DNA from: Rhyzopertha dominica
Taxonomy: Eukaryota > Arthropoda > Insecta > Coleoptera > Bostrichidae
Direction of reading: 5' to 3'
DNA length: 64,000 nt
Assembly: GCA_025024175.1 (NCBI GenBank)
Contig: QCXZ01000137.1
Coordinates: 1,736,001 to 1,800,000 of the forward strand
The position numbers and the translations under genes are program-made. The stretch's first letter is position 1; each line of letters begins with the position of its first letter. The notes beneath the pieces were generated by a model. The model had not been told where the DNA came from. It did not search any database and was given only the letters and a program-made list of their open reading frames with translations. This document shows positions 11,758 through 23,585 of this stretch, piece after piece.

Positions 11758-13588
11758 TAGCAAAGATTGTCATACTTTTGCTTTTTAAATTCACCTTTTC
11801 GTAATGCATACTATACATTTAGCTGGACTGCATAAGTTCGCTATCACCATATCGTGACGTGCAAAATTCCCTTGGATTTATTACTTAACTGCAGATAATA
11901 TAAAATATCCTATTTATGAAAAATGAAATCGAATATTAAATTCAAGTTTTCGAGCTCGACAAAGAGTCAAAACCAAACAAACCTCAAAATTTTCATTTTT
12001 TTTTAGCTTTTGTCGATTTTGATCTAGAAAGAGATGAAATTTTGCTAAAAATCTTATATTTTGAAGAATTGGTCAAACTTTGGATTACACTCAGAGTTCA
12101 TGTTAAATGATGCGATAGCAGGGTGGGAAGTACCTACGTAAATATCCAAGGCAGTATGGAAACAAAGATCTGTCCGCAATACAGGGAAGTGTACGGTTAT
12201 ACCTAATCATTAAAAACAAAAATAATCTGGGATACAGTATCTAATTCCCCGCACCCCAAGTGCGGTCCTGTCCTCTACCCATATACGTTTAATTTTAATG
12301 CAATCGTATTTTATGCTAAACAAGTAATTATTCCACTACACGCCAGAGACATTGACGGGTCCCACATCACTTAAACTAGTAAATACCGTTTTAGTTTGGA
12401 ATTGTTAGTAGAGCGCGGCCGGTCCCCAAGAGGGAGCCAGGCTCATGTATTATTTCCCCAGTTTCGTTATTTGTTCTTTGCGTTTACTCCTCTGTGTTTC
12501 CGCTGCAAATGGATTCGACGAATGAAAAGCATAAATTCAACTGGTGTAGTGTAAGGGAAAAGGCCCTGTTTAAAGGGTCTAAAGACAGTAACAGCCGTTG
12601 AATCGCGGTTTATAAAAATCATTTTCGTGTCTTGATACAAACCAGAATATTAATAGATTATCTTTCAAAATTTTAAACCTTTTATACTAATAACCGACTT
12701 TATAGTACATCAGAAATTTAAGACTCGAAAAAATTGAAACATGTATTAGGTTACGAGAGTTGACAAAATGAAAAAGGCTTAAACGGATTAGATGCACTAT
12801 TCTATATACACATATTCAAAGAGGCTATATTTATAAATTAGTTGCTAAAATTATGTCCCTGTAATTGCATTTGTAGTAAATGCTACTACTTTTCAAGCCA
12901 CATTGCATGGAATTTTATAATAGCATAATAAACATGCTGTACTGCCTTTAAATTTCACATTTCCTAATTAAAAAAATAGTAAATACAAATTTTGTCTATT
13001 ATTTTCTACATCACAACCAAGCTTTTTTTTCTTAAGGGTATTTCGAACAAATTTTACACAATTCACAAGTTACTTACCAATAAAATCATTGAAAACTGTG
13101 CGTTTTGTATCCAGCACTGATAAAAACACTATTCACTCTCTTCAATCACATTCACTTGTATGCAACTGGCTTACGCGACGCGATAATGACTACTAAGTTC
13201 AGTACAACGATTTGATTGCTTTTCTGGACAGCTGATGACTTAACTTCTGGGAAATTTCGTCACTATTTTGTCATATTGTGAAATACCAGATTAAAATCTC
13301 GCCACTACATTCAAGGAGTCATAGTTTTGGAGATATGGGTATAATAAGCGGTAAAACCCCGGGTTCATGTTGGTTTATGTATCTTTGAACAGGTACATTT
13401 GGATACATAATGAATTAGGACTGCAAGGTGCAGTTAAACTCGTTTTAGAGTAACGTTCCATGCATTTATACGTTTGCTTCGTTTTTACTGGAAAGGTACA
13501 AAAACAAACTCCACTTATCTAAAGCAATGCAATCTACAGATATTTTTACTATTGAATTCCTTATTAAAAGTGAGCGCCACTTTATTAA

Positions 13589-13590
<2 letters not shown>
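11758..13590. other. Non-coding stretch with a GC-richer block at 12240-12560
   Basis: The block 12240-12560 is C/G-richer and has homeodomain-like words (gtttaattttaatgcaatcg, aagtaattattcc). On the minus strand a strong splice-donor match (tattg|gtaagtaac) ends at 13078 and is preceded by a non-AT-rich stretch with no ORF. It could be an untranslated first exon, but nothing else supports this. Confidence 0.3.

Positions 13591-13643
<53 letters not shown>
13591..13643. repeat. (TA)n microsatellite
   Basis: About 26 AT/TA dinucleotide units in a row. ORFs on both strands across it translate to alternating Ile-Tyr and are artefacts. Confidence 0.98.
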
Positions 13644-13645
<2 letters not shown>

Positions 13646-14598
13646 GTAATGTGGAAATTTTGGTTATTATTTCATGTGCCTTTAAAAATTTGACGCTTGC
13701 AGCTTCCAAAAAAATAAAAATTCTCGAAAAGCTTAACATATAGCGACATAGGTTTTCGTCAATCGCTAGTGCATAGGAAATTCTACCGGCGTCCATAAAT
13801 AGGTATAGTCTATATCTATATCTTGATTTTTTCTTGTTGTATAAGCAGTTTTATATTTTGCTTTTGTCTTCTTTTGGTTTGATTTAAATAATATACAAAA
13901 AATTTGAACTCGAAAGGTCTATTGGGAAAATTTCTGACTGTTATAATGAAGGTACTGTAATTAATGCACATTTATGTCTGATTCCCAGATCAGTATTGTT
14001 GGAAATAGTCAGACAATGGATTCAATCGAGCATTAAATTCGTATAGCAGAAATATGAGTATTGTACTGACCTGACTCTACTTGGTTAGTAAATATCCTGC
14101 GATCAAATCTAGCCAAATTTTTCAAAAGGGTATTTAGGTTTTCTAAACTATTGCTACATCAAATTATTGATATATCGCCTACTGCGGAATAATATATAAG
14201 GTATAAACATTAAACGGCTAAGAAATTATAGTATGTGGTTCCAAAATTGACTTAGAACTTGTATATACACAACATTGCGGGCATTTTATTTTTCATGTAA
14301 ATTAGTTTTAGTTGCTTTTTCAACCTGTCCATTCGTTTTTGTTTTGCCAATAAANTTTGGGAGGTCTTTCTTTATACTTTACTTACTATTCAAAATCAGA
14401 ANGATTTATTGGAAGCAGAAGAAGAATTGAAGATTATTTGTTTCTGTATCTTTAAAATGTGCAATAGCAATTAAATAGCCTTAGCCTGCCTTTGTGGAAT
14501 TCAATTGTTTTAATTTTAACACTAAAGTATTATGTAATCATCAAGTACTAGGGCAATTGATATCACTTTGGACTGGACTATTGTAATACTCGTATATA
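13644..14598. other. Non-coding, nothing recognised
   Basis: AT-rich sequence up to the TA target of the next mariner-like element. Two isolated N bases occur near 14355 and 14402. Confidence 0.5.
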
Positions 14599-15845
14599 GA
14601 GGATGTTTCACGAATGATTATGACCCTAACGAAATTAAAAATGCAACCCAAAATACATTCTGATAGCCAATGTGTTTATTTTACATAATGGTATTATTTC
14701 AAAAATAAATTGGAAATCCATGACGGTTATGCGCTATGGTTCGTGTCACTATATTTATTAAAAGTAAAAATGTATTCAAATGATGAAAAAACAGATATGA
14801 TTTTGATTTATGGTGAATGCAAGCAAAATGCTTCCGCTGCTGCCCGTTTATACAGACAACGTTTTCCAAATAGAAGAGCTCCTGTCGATACAATTTTCAA
14901 GAGACTTGAATTAACTTTAAGGACAAACTGGCCAGCACTGAAAAAGTCATGAGAAAGAACAACAACAGGCCCTGACAATGAAATTAGAGTATTGGAAATG
15001 ATTGATGAAAATCCTCTTATTAGTCAAAGAGTAGTCTCAAGAGCAACCGGTATTAGTCTGTCTTCAGTACACCGAATAATTAAAGGCAATCAATTTCATC
15101 CGTATCACTTGCAATTGGTTTAGGCCTTAAAGGAGACAGATTATTCTAAAAGATTGGCTTTTTGTAACTTTTTTCGGAAACACCAAAATTTGAATGTGAG
15201 ATTTTATGACAACATTTGCGTCTCAGATGAAGCAAGATTTTCTAATAATGGTGGAGTTAACAAACATAACATGCATTATTATGCGCAAGAAAATCCAGCT
15301 TGGATTCGAGAAGGACATTTTCAAACCATCTACTCAACGAATGTCTGGTNCGCCTTAGGCCTTATTTTTTTCGTGATAGTCTAAACGACAATACTTATCT
15401 AAATTTATTTATTAATTCCTTGGCCACCGAGAAGCCCGAACTTTACTCCTTTGGATTTTTTTTCTGTGGGGAGTGGTAAAAGAGCATAAGTATACCAACC
15501 ACCAACTGAAAGTGTAGAACATTTAGAAAATAAAATACGTGATGTATGTAGATCCATCACTCCAGAAGTGTTAATGCATGTTAAAAGATCGTTTTGGGCA
15601 CGAATTCAAGCTTGTGAAAACAGCGGAGGGCGACATTTTGAGCATATGTTATTGAATAAACATTTTTCAAAACAAATTTACTTAAAGCAAATGATTGAAG
15701 TTCATATCAAAATTTACGAATTTATACAGCTCTCTACGTTTTATATTTCTAAAACGATGAACAATTATCAATGTTACCTCTGCAAATGTATTTTGGGTTG
15801 CATTTTTAATTTCGTTAGGGTCATTATCATTCGTGAAACATCCTG
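14599..15845 (+). mobile_element. Mariner-like element (DUF4817 type), copy B
   Basis: Its ends match copy A (gaggatgtttcacgaatg at the left, the complement of caggatgtttcacgaatg at the right) and both abut TA. It lies in the opposite orientation to copy A. An internal deletion removes the segment with the second catalytic aspartate, at the junction near 15405-15425, so the copy is shorter and cannot encode an active enzyme. Confidence 0.92.
14770..15650 (+). pseudogene. Mariner-like transposase, copy B
   Basis: It starts with the EKTDMILIYGE motif, then the HTH region. A TGA at about 14950 replaces the arginine codon seen in copy A. A TAG near 15121 replaces a glutamine. After NICVSDEARFSNNGG, which carries the first catalytic aspartate, the frame is lost and the QQDGAP block is deleted. 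The sequence resumes at a WPPRSP-like stretch and ends with the KRSFWARIQACENSGGRHFE C-terminus near 15640. Copies A and B are similar enough that each shows what the other has lost. Confidence 0.88.
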
Positions 15846-15847
15846 TA

Positions 15848-17110
15848 TAAGTATAACAAAGCTTTTGAATTTTATTAAGTGATCGGTTTCGAGGCTAATG
15901 ATTAAGTTAGTTGTAAGTTTCATTAATTACAAGTAATTTTCTTAAAATTATAAAGAATGTGAACTTCAAAACACTTTATTATACTGATATAGAATTAACC
16001 ATCAGTTTTGATATCCTTCTCAAGGTCCTCACGTCGTAACCTACCCTATACGAAACCTATCCGCCCGAGAGCCGCTTACCCCCCCATTTTTACATGTTTA
16101 ATGTCTTGCTAGGGGCGATGGGGCGATATGCAAGTCGCTAATGTATGTTGCAGCACCATATGCCGCGTATGTGCGTTCGAGGACCTGCCGAAAGCGCTCC
16201 GATGGCTTCATCCCCAACCCCAATTTGTTGCATATTTCACCGAGCTGAGCGGGTTGTTTGTTTTCGAATTATTTAGGGCACGCAGTTGCATGGATTGGTT
16301 TCGGGGTGGCGGTATTTTGAGAGTTTCAAGGTCGCAAGCGGAGCCAGTGATCGTTAGCATAAAAGATACTGGAAGTTGTGGTGGTTGTTCTCTGAAAAAT
16401 ATGTGAATAACGGCATCTATGAGTTGTCTTATACATCATAACAAAAACTGAAAAGTTGTGTAGTTGTCCAGCAACTGTGATATAGCATTACAGAAGCTTT
16501 GTATTTGAATTTATTTATAGTGGACAAAATACGCAAAAATTTACAAATTCTGTCGAGATAGCGGGTAGCTTTTAGGTGAAGACTTACAAAAGTTGTCATA
16601 ATATATAGGAGTATCAGTTTGCTTATAAAATTGCTAATAAAAGGGCAACGTGAAAAGTGTTAGGTATTCCACATACACAAGTCACAGAACATTGAGAACA
16701 TAATCCAGGAACATTTATATTTACGTCACTATTTATAGCTAGACTTGCTAATTTTTGGATAGAAATGATTTTTTTGCTAAAGTGTTTAGCCTTAGTGTAG
16801 GTATTTCTTTTAACAATTAAAAGTGAGCACACCAAAACATATACAAAGCCGTGCATCAACTGTAGTAGCTGATTTAGCCATCTTTTTGAGAAATGAGCCC
16901 AAATTGGATAGTTCTGCTAATTACGCAGTGTTACTCTGTCTGTACTAATGTCTAGTGATGGGCAACAGTACCTATCATGGACAGTTAAAGCAGCTTCATC
17001 TGTGGAACACTGTCGTTCTATAGCAGAAACCAGTAATAGTATTAGTCCTCTTTTTCTGGTTAATAAAGTACAAAGATTATGCAGAAAAGTTTTTCTTTTG
17101 CCGTATAAGC
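15848..17110. other. Non-coding stretch with a GC-rich block at 16030-16400
   Basis: The block at 16030-16400 is C/G-rich (a run of C at about 16080 and CpG-rich sequence around 16150-16330). The 92-codon frame inside it has no recognisable domain. The rest (16400-17110) is AT-rich and holds nothing I recognise. Confidence 0.35.
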
Positions 17111-17123
17111 TAACCAATCCCAT

Positions 17124-17414
17124 TAAAATGCATGTCTATGCTGTGCTGTCTACACCTCAACCAACTGTAGATAGTACTATTTCGCTGTCATTACAGCTCA
17201 TCAGTGCAGTTTAGGTCTAGTATGTTGGTTTTTGCCCGTTAGCAAAAAGTGCCGTGGGGGCCTGCTGTCAAATTGAAGTATGCAGTTGCATGCCAATTTG
17301 TCAGGCTACAGGTCACTTCCTTTAGGAAGTAGTACCCGTTATGGCAGCTAGGTGGCTTTGTCATCATGTCAGTGTAATGCTGACAGATGGCATTGCCATC
17401 CTAAATTCTTACTT
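17124..17414. mobile_element. Small unidentified insert with TSDs, long form
   Basis: The body starts taaaatgcatgtctatgctg and ends catcctaaattcttactt. It is flanked by 13-bp near-identical direct repeats, taaccaatcccat at 17111-17123 and taaccaattccat at 17415-17427 (one mismatch). A shorter copy at 23286-23437 has the same two ends and its own, different 13-bp duplication. No ORF, poly-A tail or clear pol III A/B boxes were seen. TSDs of this length suggest retroposition more than a cut-and-paste element. The family is not one I can name. Confidence 0.7.
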
Positions 17415-17427
17415 TAACCAATTCCAT

Positions 17428-18812
17428 GCTAGCCTAACGTTAAAATTCGTTAGGTCTAACATTTAGAACGGTGAAAGAAGATCAGCAAATTGTTTATTGG
17501 GTGTCTTGCTAATAAGAGAAAATGTTTATTTAATTTTATTCCTGTCTTTTTGGCATCCTCTTTGAAGATTTGCATCTTCACAGGGGTGTTCAATAACATC
17601 TTTTGTATTTTTCTATAGGGAATGGCATTTATTTTTTACATCCTGGAAAGACAACACTATTTGAGTGTAGCATAATGAGACGATGAGAGATTCGGAAACT
17701 GTGGCTTCATATCGTTCGAGTTCCTCCATCTTCAGGAATCGAACTCTTTTGACAGGCAGACACGTCGAATATGACCTCACCCATCAATTATGGACATAAT
17801 TTAGGCAGGGAACGGCCATCCACCTTATCTAAACTGCACCCTTCGCCGCCCATCCAGTTCCATAAATGAATTCGATGGCCCCCGCGTCAGTCAGTTCGCG
17901 AATTAACATTCATTATCAATTCATCGTTCGTTAGTGTGGGCACGGCCGCCCCCGACTGCGATATGATAGCTGCCCGTTTGAATCATCGGATGAAGTTCGG
18001 TCCCGGCGGGGCCGTTAGGGGCCCCGGGCCAGCGTCTCTTTCGCGCCAAACTTAAATTGGATACTGGTCACTTTCTATAATTCAGGCCTGCACGTCATAA
18101 CTCTTAGCGGGATGAAGGGCCCCAGTTTGTAAGGAGACACGACGCGAGGGGGGCGCGTGGAAAAATTATAAATTAGGCTGAAGAGAGATGGTCTCGTTCA
18201 GGATCGTGTCTAGTCTTGTTTGAAATAATCTTGAAAATATAAATCGCTGTATAAGTTGATGGGAGCGCATTAGAGTCCTGTAAGTGACGTCACAATGCAC
18301 GATTTTATATCAGTAAAGTTCGCCGCCTTTCTTGGATATTACTGCGTTATGGCTAATGAAATTCTTATAAGGATGTTCTTATATACTATCATTATTAAGT
18401 ATCGCTCCTTTATCCTTTTTGTAAATTTTTGTTTGTGAAGTTTTACACCACTAGCTTTATCAAACTTTTCTTTCAACATCGCAAATGCTGTTGAATTTGG
18501 GTATCTACAGCAGCGAAGTACATTTTTACGACAAATAATAATCTTTCTTTTACACCATCCAAAGAATAAACTATGCCAATTAATTATGTTTTGCAAATAC
18601 ATTTTCTAATATAGTATTCCATTCTAATGGGAATATTTTTAATGAAAGGCTTAAAGTGCATGTAGACACGAGGGCAGACATTTTATGATGGGGTTGAAAT
18701 CCTTCTTCGGAATTAACTGACAGATAATAATATAATGTAGGTTCTGTATCCCCTACAAATTTCAGAATTTTACTTCTTATGTTAGTTGTGATTTGTCGAG
18801 TTGTGAAGTAAG
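17428..18812. other. Non-coding stretch with a strongly GC-rich block at 17690-18190
   Basis: One of the most GC-rich blocks in the window. It includes cccgcgtcagtcagttcgcg and attaacattcattatcaatt near 17900 and a run of G/C at about 18000-18030. No coding frame fits. The flanks at 17430-17690 and 18190-18812 are AT-rich with nothing recognised; the 87-codon minus frame at 18339-18602 has no domain. Confidence 0.35.
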
Positions 18813-19190
18813 ATGTCTAGTTCTTGGGAGAGTCATGAAGAAGAACGACAAGTCGGCCCCTTTCAGGGCCAACAAGATGGAGAAATCGGTGCTTCTCAGG
18901 ACTAGAAAGGTGAAGAAAACGGACCCATTCAAGACCAACAGGATGACGAAGGATCGGATCAAGAAAAACCCCGCCCGAAGAAAAAGCGTCTTCATCCCAA
19001 TACTAAGGAACTAATCTTCAATCTTTACGATTCACTTTTGAGAAGAGGATGCCCTTTCACCCATTAGAGAAGACAGATCTGTTACAGTTGTCCTATTCTT
19101 CAATACAAACTATTTTACAAAGGGGCACTGTGGAAAGGAAAAGCTTGAAAAGAAGAAGAGTTTTGCTAGAAGCGATGAAAGTTTAAATAA
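18813..19190 (+). pseudogene. Transposase-type N-terminal HTH remnant (uncertain)
   Basis: From the ATG at 18813 the frame reads an acidic, glutamine-rich leader with two similar segments (PFQGQQDGE, PIQDQQDDE) and one internal TAG near 18903. It continues as RPKKKRLHPNTKELIFNLYD and stops at 19064. A +2 frame continues with LLQLSYSSIQTILQRGTVER, which resembles a helix-turn-helix. This order is typical of N-termini of insect IS630/Tc1-like transposases whose C-terminal type is seen at 45788-46400. The assignment rests on general resemblance; the stop and frameshift make it non-functional. Confidence 0.4.
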
Positions 19191-19289
19191 GAAAATAGAT
19201 AACTAATTTATTACGTTACGTCATGGCTAGCTCGATATTATTTGGAATTTCCAAAAAAAAAGGAAGTAGTGCGGGAATATTTAATTCCA

Positions 19290-21440
19290 CTTTGCCTGGA
19301 GGAATTTCAAGGGGCATTTCCCCAGGTTGTTGTCACACATGAACAAATTAATAGCATTCTTCACGGAAATATACCAGTTTTGTGAAACTCCAAGGTGTTA
19401 CAAGAAGGGTAGAATTTACTCGTGCTGCACAAGAAATACTCCATCAGGAAAACTTCTATTATCCATCTCTTTCAACTAGATGAGCACACTATTAATTAAT
19501 TTGTAAGAAAAGATTTGCATCTCTACCCACATTGTATCCACATCGTTGTCAGTGGTATTCCATCAACAATGTTTAACCTCTGGCTACTCACGCTCATAAA
19601 ATGTAAGAATTTGAGCAATATAGCATCCTGGTGGGATTGTAGTAAGATCTCTCCATCAAGAAAAAGTAGGAGTCTGAGCAATAGAAGGCAGAACGTTTTC
19701 TCATTTACATAATATTAAAACTCATGTTTTATTTGGTTTTCAGGAACTTTAATGTATAGCAGGGGTGAATGCTTTCAGCGTCCATAATATAAATTGTATG
19801 GTTTTTCTAAAATCTATGAAACCAATGTCCCGTTAAGACCCATAGTCAATACGATTGGCAGTCCTCGTTACATAATGGCAAAATCTTGTGCTAACTATTT
19901 AAAACCTTACGTAGGAAATACCAGTAGTTTCATCAGAAATTCTTTAGACTTTATTGATATTCTAAAAGGTTTAAGTACCTATTTCAGACGGTGATATTTT
20001 AGTTAGTTTTGACGTGGTTTCTTTATTTATGAAAGTACCCATCCCTAAAACGACAGTTATCATCAAATCCAAGCTTAATAGCGATCCCCTAAGTGACACG
20101 ATAGCCAGATTATCTGAACATTGTTTAAAATCTACCTATTTCTTATGGAACGATAATTTTTATGAACAAAAATCAGGTTGTGCAATTAGTTCACCTGTAA
20201 GTTCTGTAGCAGCCAATTTGCTTATGGAAGATTTTAGACAGGTAGCCATAAACAGTTTTCAGTTTAAGCAAAAATGTTGGTATAGGTACGTAAATGACAC
20301 TTTTCTTATTTGACCCCGCGGTATAGAAGAGTTGGGTAGGTTTCTAAGTCATTTGAACAATCAAAATCCTAACATAAAGTTTACTATGGAATTAGAAAGC
20401 AATTGTAGTTTACCTTTCTTGGATGTCCAAATTCACACAATAAACACTGGACAGTTAGGACACAAGGTTTACAGAAAACCAACACACACAGGCAGATATT
20501 TACATGCCACATCCCACCACTCACCCTCTCAAAAGAATAGTCTTATAAGGACGATATTTGTTAGAGCACAAAGGATCTCAGACGAAAGTTCTGTACAAAA
20601 AGAAATATATCATCTTAAATCAGCGCTAGCGAAAACAGGTTATAGCAGTAAGAATATTTGGTCAGTTTTTAATAAAAGTGCTCATCCAAATGAAGTAAAT
20701 TCTCAGCCAGGACAAAGTAAATTGAAGTTGATTTTGCCTTATGTACAAGCCTTTAGGAAAAATTAAAGAGAATGCACGATATTTTAGTTGTTGATAGTAC
20801 ATATAATAATTTAGATAAAATTTTAAGTTCTATTAAAGAGAAAGTACATTTAGAGAGTAAAGGTGTTTACAAAATTACTTGTGCTTGCAGCAAGTGTTAC
20901 ATAGGTCGAACTAAAAGAAAAGTAGGTACGCGTTTGAAAGAACGCATACGTGCTACTAGGCTGCAATATGTGGATAAATCTTCCGTAGCTGAACATACAT
21001 ATTTGACTAAATACATGATTGACTTTGATAAAACAAAGATTATTATCACAAACGTCTAATAAAAGAAGCTATAGAAATTTGTAGGAATACTAATAATTTT
21101 AATAGGGATTGTGGAAATTATGAGTTAGGTGACATTTGGAAGGCTATTTTGTAGTTATCTTTTATTAAGTAGTTCGTGTATATTTTGAGGTTCTTCGTCT
21201 TTGACAAAGATTACAAGTGTAATCGAAATGTTAGACTAATAACTTTTTGTCAGTGTTTTCAAGAGACAGCCATCTTTCCGAGAAAATATTATCTTTTAAT
21301 GTGTAGCGTTATCAAAATGAAATCCTTATACAATTCATAAAAGAACTTCAAAATGATGAATTGCAAAGGGATATTTTTAAACAATTGTTTTAAAATTTCA
21401 CAGCACTATAGAGTATTTTTTATGAACACCTTCAAAACAC
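19290..21440 (+). mobile_element. Penelope-like element (RT + GIY-YIG)
   Basis: A plus-strand unit encoding a Penelope-type RT and a C-terminal GIY-YIG endonuclease. Its limits are approximate. They are placed where similarity to 4745-5420 begins and ends on each side, because that locus appears to carry the two ends without the middle. A degenerate upstream coding piece (19290-19480) precedes the RT. No long terminal repeats or TSDs could be defined. Confidence 0.75.
19794..21059 (+). pseudogene. Penelope-like RT and GIY-YIG endonuclease, broken
   Basis: Motifs in order: PLRPIVNTIGSP near 19825; a frameshift near 19990; then LVSFDVVSLFMKVPIP near 20003 with the first catalytic aspartate; CAISSPVSSVAANLLMEDF near 20180; and YRYVNDTF near 20282, where the usual YVDD has become YVND. 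A TGA at 20311-20313 replaces the expected tryptophan. The same frame then resumes through LPFLDVQI and VYRKPTHTGRYLH to 20766. A frame change leads to the nuclease, with GVYKITCACSKCYIGRT near 20860-20910, where GVY and YIG are the signature pair. Loss of a catalytic aspartate plus three frame breaks means no activity. Confidence 0.9.
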
Positions 21441-22098
21441 AGGAATTATGTCATTTTATCCACTGACTAGTTCATTATTAATCATTCGATCGGTTATCAA
21501 AGAATCATTTACCTTTATCCTTACATTTTCGAACCGCATTTTCACTCGAAAAGTTCCATATTGGAATCCCCGTCTTCTCCCGCTCTCGCCTTCCTTGGGC
21601 TCTCAGGGCGGCACTCCGCGTCCCATCCATCATCATCGGTGATGAAGTGCAGAGGGTGGTAACGAGACTCCGGAGCTCTCGATCATTCTAATTGAAACAG
21701 GATCCTCGACCTCGCCTAATGAGTGGCTCGGGCTTCTGGGCCCGCGCCTCTCGCGATGGCCCCGCTGAGGGTATCGCGAAGAGCGCCAGTCTTAAACACG
21801 ATGCTCGTTTAAAATTATCGATTTTTAATTAACGTAATGTCGTTAGTGCATTGGTAAGAAATTAGCCGGGACGCTCCGCGGGATCCTCCCGATGGGACGC
21901 CGGGATTAGGGTAATCGGGTTGGCGCTGGTGGCGGGGTGTGATTAAATTTGGGTCCTCGGGGTGAAGATTTGGTAAGGTAATGGGGAGTGTGTCTTTTTC
22001 GGGTCATCGGCATTATCGACTTTTTTTTAAATCGTAATAATGGTTCATTGCCCAAACAAGTTACTCATCCACAAAAGAACAATATTTTTAATATTTTT
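21441..22098. other. GC-rich block, candidate regulatory sequence
   Basis: A strongly GC-rich block at about 21520-21990 with an AT-rich core (cgatttttaattaacg near 21818) inside CpG-rich sequence. No ORF is convincing. Regulatory role inferred. Confidence 0.35.
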
Positions 22099-22720
22099 AA
22101 TCATCTGCAAATTCGCAATCCGGAACGTCAGCAAATTCATTAATAAAAAGTAAGAACAACAGCGGTCCTAGATTAGAACCTTGTGGAACCCCTTTACTGC
22201 ATTGATTATGTAATACAGTATGACCAAATGCTTTCTGAAGATCAACAAATATTACATCAGCTTGATCCTACACATCAAATGATTATGAGACAAACTGAGA
22301 AAAAGCAGCCAAGTTGGTAACGGTTGATATATTTTTCGTAAATCCGTGTTGTGTTGGTGTTAACCAGTTTGTTAAAATTCAGATAGGTCTGCAGTTAATG
22401 GCCGAGATGTCCTTTTTTTTAATATAAAACAGACCTTTGTACTCCTCCAAGTATCAAGAAATGTCGATGTCTTTAGTATTAGGTTAAAGAGGTGCCCCAA
22501 CTGATGTAAAATGCTCTAGCACAATCCATTGCAGGTAAATTATCGAACTCTGTTGCTTTTTCATTTAAAACCTATTTCAGAGTAATTAAAAATGTTTCAT
22601 TTTATCTGTACTCTCTTGCCCTCACAAAAAAGCAACTTCTTATGTGCACATTTCCACTTGTTCATCAGATAGATCCATTTTCTAGTAAACCACACAGGGC
22701 AGTTTTTTGTCTCGACGATG
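22099..22720 (-). pseudogene. LINE reverse-transcriptase remnant
   Basis: On the minus strand, top to bottom: KWKCAHKKLLF (22670s), a LTPTQHGFTKNISTVTNLAAF stretch (about 22370-22300), DVIFVDLQKAF (about 22262-22230), CSKGVPQGSNLGPLLFLLF (about 22200-22145) and a CEFADD catalytic box at 22117-22100. These are RT blocks in the order expected for a LINE. Stops, a gap after QKAF and truncation at the catalytic box leave no ORF. The family differs from copy 1 at 1917-4690. Confidence 0.8.
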
Positions 22721-23285
22721 ATAATTAGTATAATCCGGTAAATATATCCTAAAAATAATGTCATAGCGAATATCATAAGCTATTTATAACTATACAAGCT
22801 AGGCCAGTTGAGGGCTGCCATTAAGCTATGCATAGGGATAGTTTATAATTTATAATAATAATTTTTAGTGACAGCGCAGTACATCACATAGACATATTCT
22901 ACATACATAAAAAAGCTTGCAGTTAAAATTGATCATATGGCAATTATATCAAAATAATAATAAATAATCAAATATAAGAAGCAATTTATAGATATATGAA
23001 AAATAAAAAGTACGTTTAGATTCCTGAAATTTATTAGTTAGGAACTGGACCCATTGTACTTGATGGGCAGGATAGACACAGTTTAAGTCGTTTATTCTTA
23101 TTCCAAGTTTGATTTTGATACAGCTGTTTACGTAACTGATAAATGTGTGGCCTTTTACACTTGCTTTGTGGTTATTAATAGACATTTCGTTTGCTGTTTT
23201 ATATTTGTAATCAAAATAGGTACTCGCAATCTTGAAACAATTCTGAAGGGTAAAAGAAATTAGTTTATGACCATTTTAGTTACTT
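22721..23285. other. Non-coding, nothing recognised
   Basis: AT-rich. The last 13 bases (23273-23285) are the left target-site duplication of the next insert. Confidence 0.5.
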
Positions 23286-23437
23286 AAAATGCATGTCTAT
23301 GCTGTGCTGTCTACACCTCAACCAACTGCAGATAGATCTATTTCGCTGTCATTACAGCTCATCAGTGCAGTTTAGGTCTAGTGTAGACAGCACGCCATAG
23401 AACTGCTTATATACCAAAGCCATCCTAAATTCTTACT
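23286..23437. mobile_element. Small unidentified insert with TSDs, short form
   Basis: It shares about 95 bp at its left end with the insert at 17124-17414 (few mismatches) and the same right end (gccatcctaaattcttact) but lacks the middle. It is flanked by identical 13-bp repeats, attttagttactt, at 23273-23285 and 23438-23450. Its body contains an 11-bp inverted pair (gctgtctacac / gtgtagacagc) about 75 bp apart; the second arm is not present in the long copy. Confidence 0.75.
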
Positions 23438-23487
23438 ATTTTAGTTACTTGTTTATGCTTGCTATGCTGTGCCCACTAGTTATTTAT

Positions 23488-23585
23488 CACAACATTCCCT
23501 CTTGTCTATCCTTTGCATTAAAGTCACCTAATACTATTTTTGTATCAAACTATGGGATCTTTTGCACTAAGAAGTCTTTTCTTAG
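23488..23585 (-). pseudogene. LINE endonuclease scrap (GDFNAK motif)
   Basis: Minus-strand translation around 23580-23490 reads DFLVQKIP, a stop, then FDTKIVLGDFNAKDRQ. The iP..d..ivlGDFNAK string is the catalytic-core context of RTE/craniofacial-development-protein-2-like LINE endonucleases. Only this short piece is recognisable. Confidence 0.5.

Noticed and set aside
13474..13796. Overlapping 89- and 93-codon ORFs on both strands.
   Set aside because: They exist only because of the TA microsatellite.
16128..16406. 92-codon ORF in a GC-rich block.
   Set aside because: No domain; same appearance as other non-coding GC-rich blocks.
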